IMG/VR virus record: IMGVR_UViG_3300007755_000001 | Location: 1-49,607 of that record | Strand: one strand, 5' to 3' | Origin: a virus | Length of the DNA: 49,607 bases | Shown here: positions 48,635 to 49,607 of the stretch, in pieces | How the letters are laid out: each line of letters starts with the position of its first letter | How positions within the stretch are numbered: position 1 is the first letter of the stretch | Made by a program: the position numbers and the translations under genes | The notes under the pieces: model-generated | Seen by the model: only the letters and a program-made list of their open reading frames with translations | Told to the model about the DNA's origin: nothing | Database searches by the model: none

Positions 48635-49606
48635 TTATTGGTAAGTCACTTTGACTAATCCACCTGCACCGAAACTTCCCCAACAAGCCGAGCCAGAACC
48701 AGATGCGTGTCCACTTCCACCACCGCCCGGGAAGGCCGCGTGAGCATTACAACAAGCCATATTCCCAGTACACCAGTGCTTATTAACAGAAGTGCCTGAT
48801 ACTGTAAATGGTCCCGAAGGTCCACCCGCAAATGAGTTCGTGTCTGAACAACAATCGTATTGTTTTGTATGTGAGCCAGAAATTCCTCTGAAACACATAT
48901 CTCCACCTTGCGTTGCCTCGTTACAGTTATTTGATACCCAACCTGCGTTGTAGTTACCTAAGTCACACTGTTGGTTACCGATATGACAGTTATAACAATG
49001 AGAGTTAACATCCCAAGAAGTTGAACCACCGTGTCCACCTATCGCACAAAAGTTTGATAGTCCCGGTCCGGTTACATAGGACGTACATCCGTGTCTACAA
49101 GACCTGTTACAACTAGCACAACAATTACACTGAGATGTTCCAGCAGAACAAAGTGTATAAACTGATTCACTTCCTGCTGTAGAGTTAAAGTTACCTGCTT
49201 CTAGGCAGAGTGTTTTTTCATTATAGTTACCGCCTGCTCCACCGTGACCTGAGTCATAGTCGTGTCCTGAAGAACCACCCGGTCCGCCACCAGATAGAAT
49301 CTCAAATGTAATTAATCGAGTTCCAGTAGGAACAGTCCATTGTAGGCAACATCCACCGTTCGTTACTGACCAGTGATTTGTGTTGTAAATATAAAAGTGT
49401 TTTTGAGGCTCCTGTAGATAAGAATCGCCCATTTCATTTAAATTGTCAACACCTTCTTGAACAACACTATTAACACAATTGACATTACCAGCTTGAACTG
49501 TATTAATATCTGAAAGCGCATCATAAACGTGATTTGCCATCAACTCAAGAGCCACATTGTTGCTCTTGGCCATTTCATTCATTTTACCTAATGTTAAAAT
49601 ATCCAT
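48635..49606 (-). CDS. Cys- and Gly-rich tail-fibre/adhesin-like protein, possibly partial
   Basis: A 323-residue frame runs to the right edge, with an ATG at 49606-49604 one base from the end, so the true start may lie beyond the window. The first 80 residues are helical. The rest is Gly-rich loops with 23 Cys (e.g. SQCNCCASCNRSCRHGC) and ends SACWGSFGAGGLVKVTYQ. Gly-rich C-terminal domains like this occur in adhesins of T4-like phages (gp38-like loops). The number of Cys is unusual for a virion protein made in the cytoplasm. Confidence 0.6.
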   Translation of the reverse strand: MDILTLGKMNEMAKSNNVALELMANHVYDALSDINTVQAGNVNCVNSVVQEGVDNLNEMGDSYLQEPQKHFYIYNTNHWSVTNGGCCLQWTVPTGTRLITFEILSGGGPGGSSGHDYDSGHGGAGGNYNEKTLCLEAGNFNSTAGSESVYTLCSAGTSQCNCCASCNRSCRHGCTSYVTGPGLSNFCAIGGHGGSTSWDVNSHCYNCHIGNQQCDLGNYNAGWVSNNCNEATQGGDMCFRGISGSHTKQYDCCSDTNSFAGGPSGPFTVSGTSVNKHWCTGNMACCNAHAAFPGGGGSGHASGSGSACWGSFGAGGLVKVTYQ

Positions 49607-49607
49607 T

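Noticed and set aside
48625-48635. Late promoter before the 47862-48605 gene
   Set aside because: TAATAAATA is close but not TATAAATA; left out as a feature.
1-49607. tRNA genes
   Set aside because: I looked for cloverleaf-like runs in the gene-free gaps, mainly 26168-26716 and 12316-12513, and found none.

Overview
This window looks like about half of the core genome of a T4-like myovirus. It has low GC and E. coli-like sigma-70 promoters, and its shortened T4 homologues and accessory genes resemble those of marine 'exo-T-even' phages. Nearly all genes are on the minus strand. The host cannot be named. ADP-heptose genes suggest a Gram-negative bacterium with LPS. I saw no tRNA genes, insertion sequences or CRISPR arrays.

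Layout, read in the minus-strand direction of transcription from high to low coordinates. 49606-47862: a Cys/Gly-rich tail-fibre-like protein and a tail-assembly-like protein. 47723-42475: a sugar cassette of heptosyltransferase-like GT9, carbamoyltransferase and HldD, with HldE and a cupin on the plus strand. 42418-41735: two small membrane proteins. 41742-29599: the virion module 13, 14, 15, 16, 17, 18, 19, 20, 67-like, core protein, 21, 22 and 23. 29502-25486: a tail-tube-like protein, uvsY, uvsW, a roughly 550-nt gene-free structured region, and late sigma gene 55 with recombination gene 47. 24436-20299: a small ORF, gene 46 and a VWA/HEVGH protein. 20191-15577: a MoxR/CobS-like ATPase, a DUF3310-like protein, 45, 44, a MazG-like protein, a thioredoxin-like protein, 62 and regA. 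15554-4405: a U32-like protein, small proteins, dexA, a 2OG-Fe(II) oxygenase, DNA polymerase 43, uvsX and helicase 41. 4351-221: four genes whose N-termini resemble the T4 capsid-targeting peptide. A partial gene lies at the left edge.

Two promoter classes can be read directly. Early or replication genes have near-perfect sigma-70 promoters (TTGACA, 17 bp, TATAAT). These precede uvsX, 43, dexA, the MoxR and VWA genes, 46, 55, uvsY, the gene-free region and the GT9 operon. Structural genes and the capsid-targeting-like genes have exact T4-type late promoters (TATAAATA), which fits the presence of sigma gp55. In several cases (43, 46, uvsY, the tail-tube-like gene and the left-edge gene) the promoter lies so close to the start codon that the mRNA should be leaderless or nearly so.

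The most interesting items are these: (1) a late-expressed block of enzymes (nucleotidyltransferase, ligase-like and possibly nuclease-like) carrying capsid-targeting-like N-termini with gp21-type cleavage sites, hence candidate injected proteins; (2) the roughly 550-nt structured non-coding region with its own consensus sigma-70 and late promoters; (3) predicted leaderless mRNAs; (4) a MoxR/VWA pair under two identical 44-bp promoters; (5) a phage ADP-heptose/carbamoyl cassette; (6) a 19-residue Cys/Trp module shared by the sheath and a neck protein.
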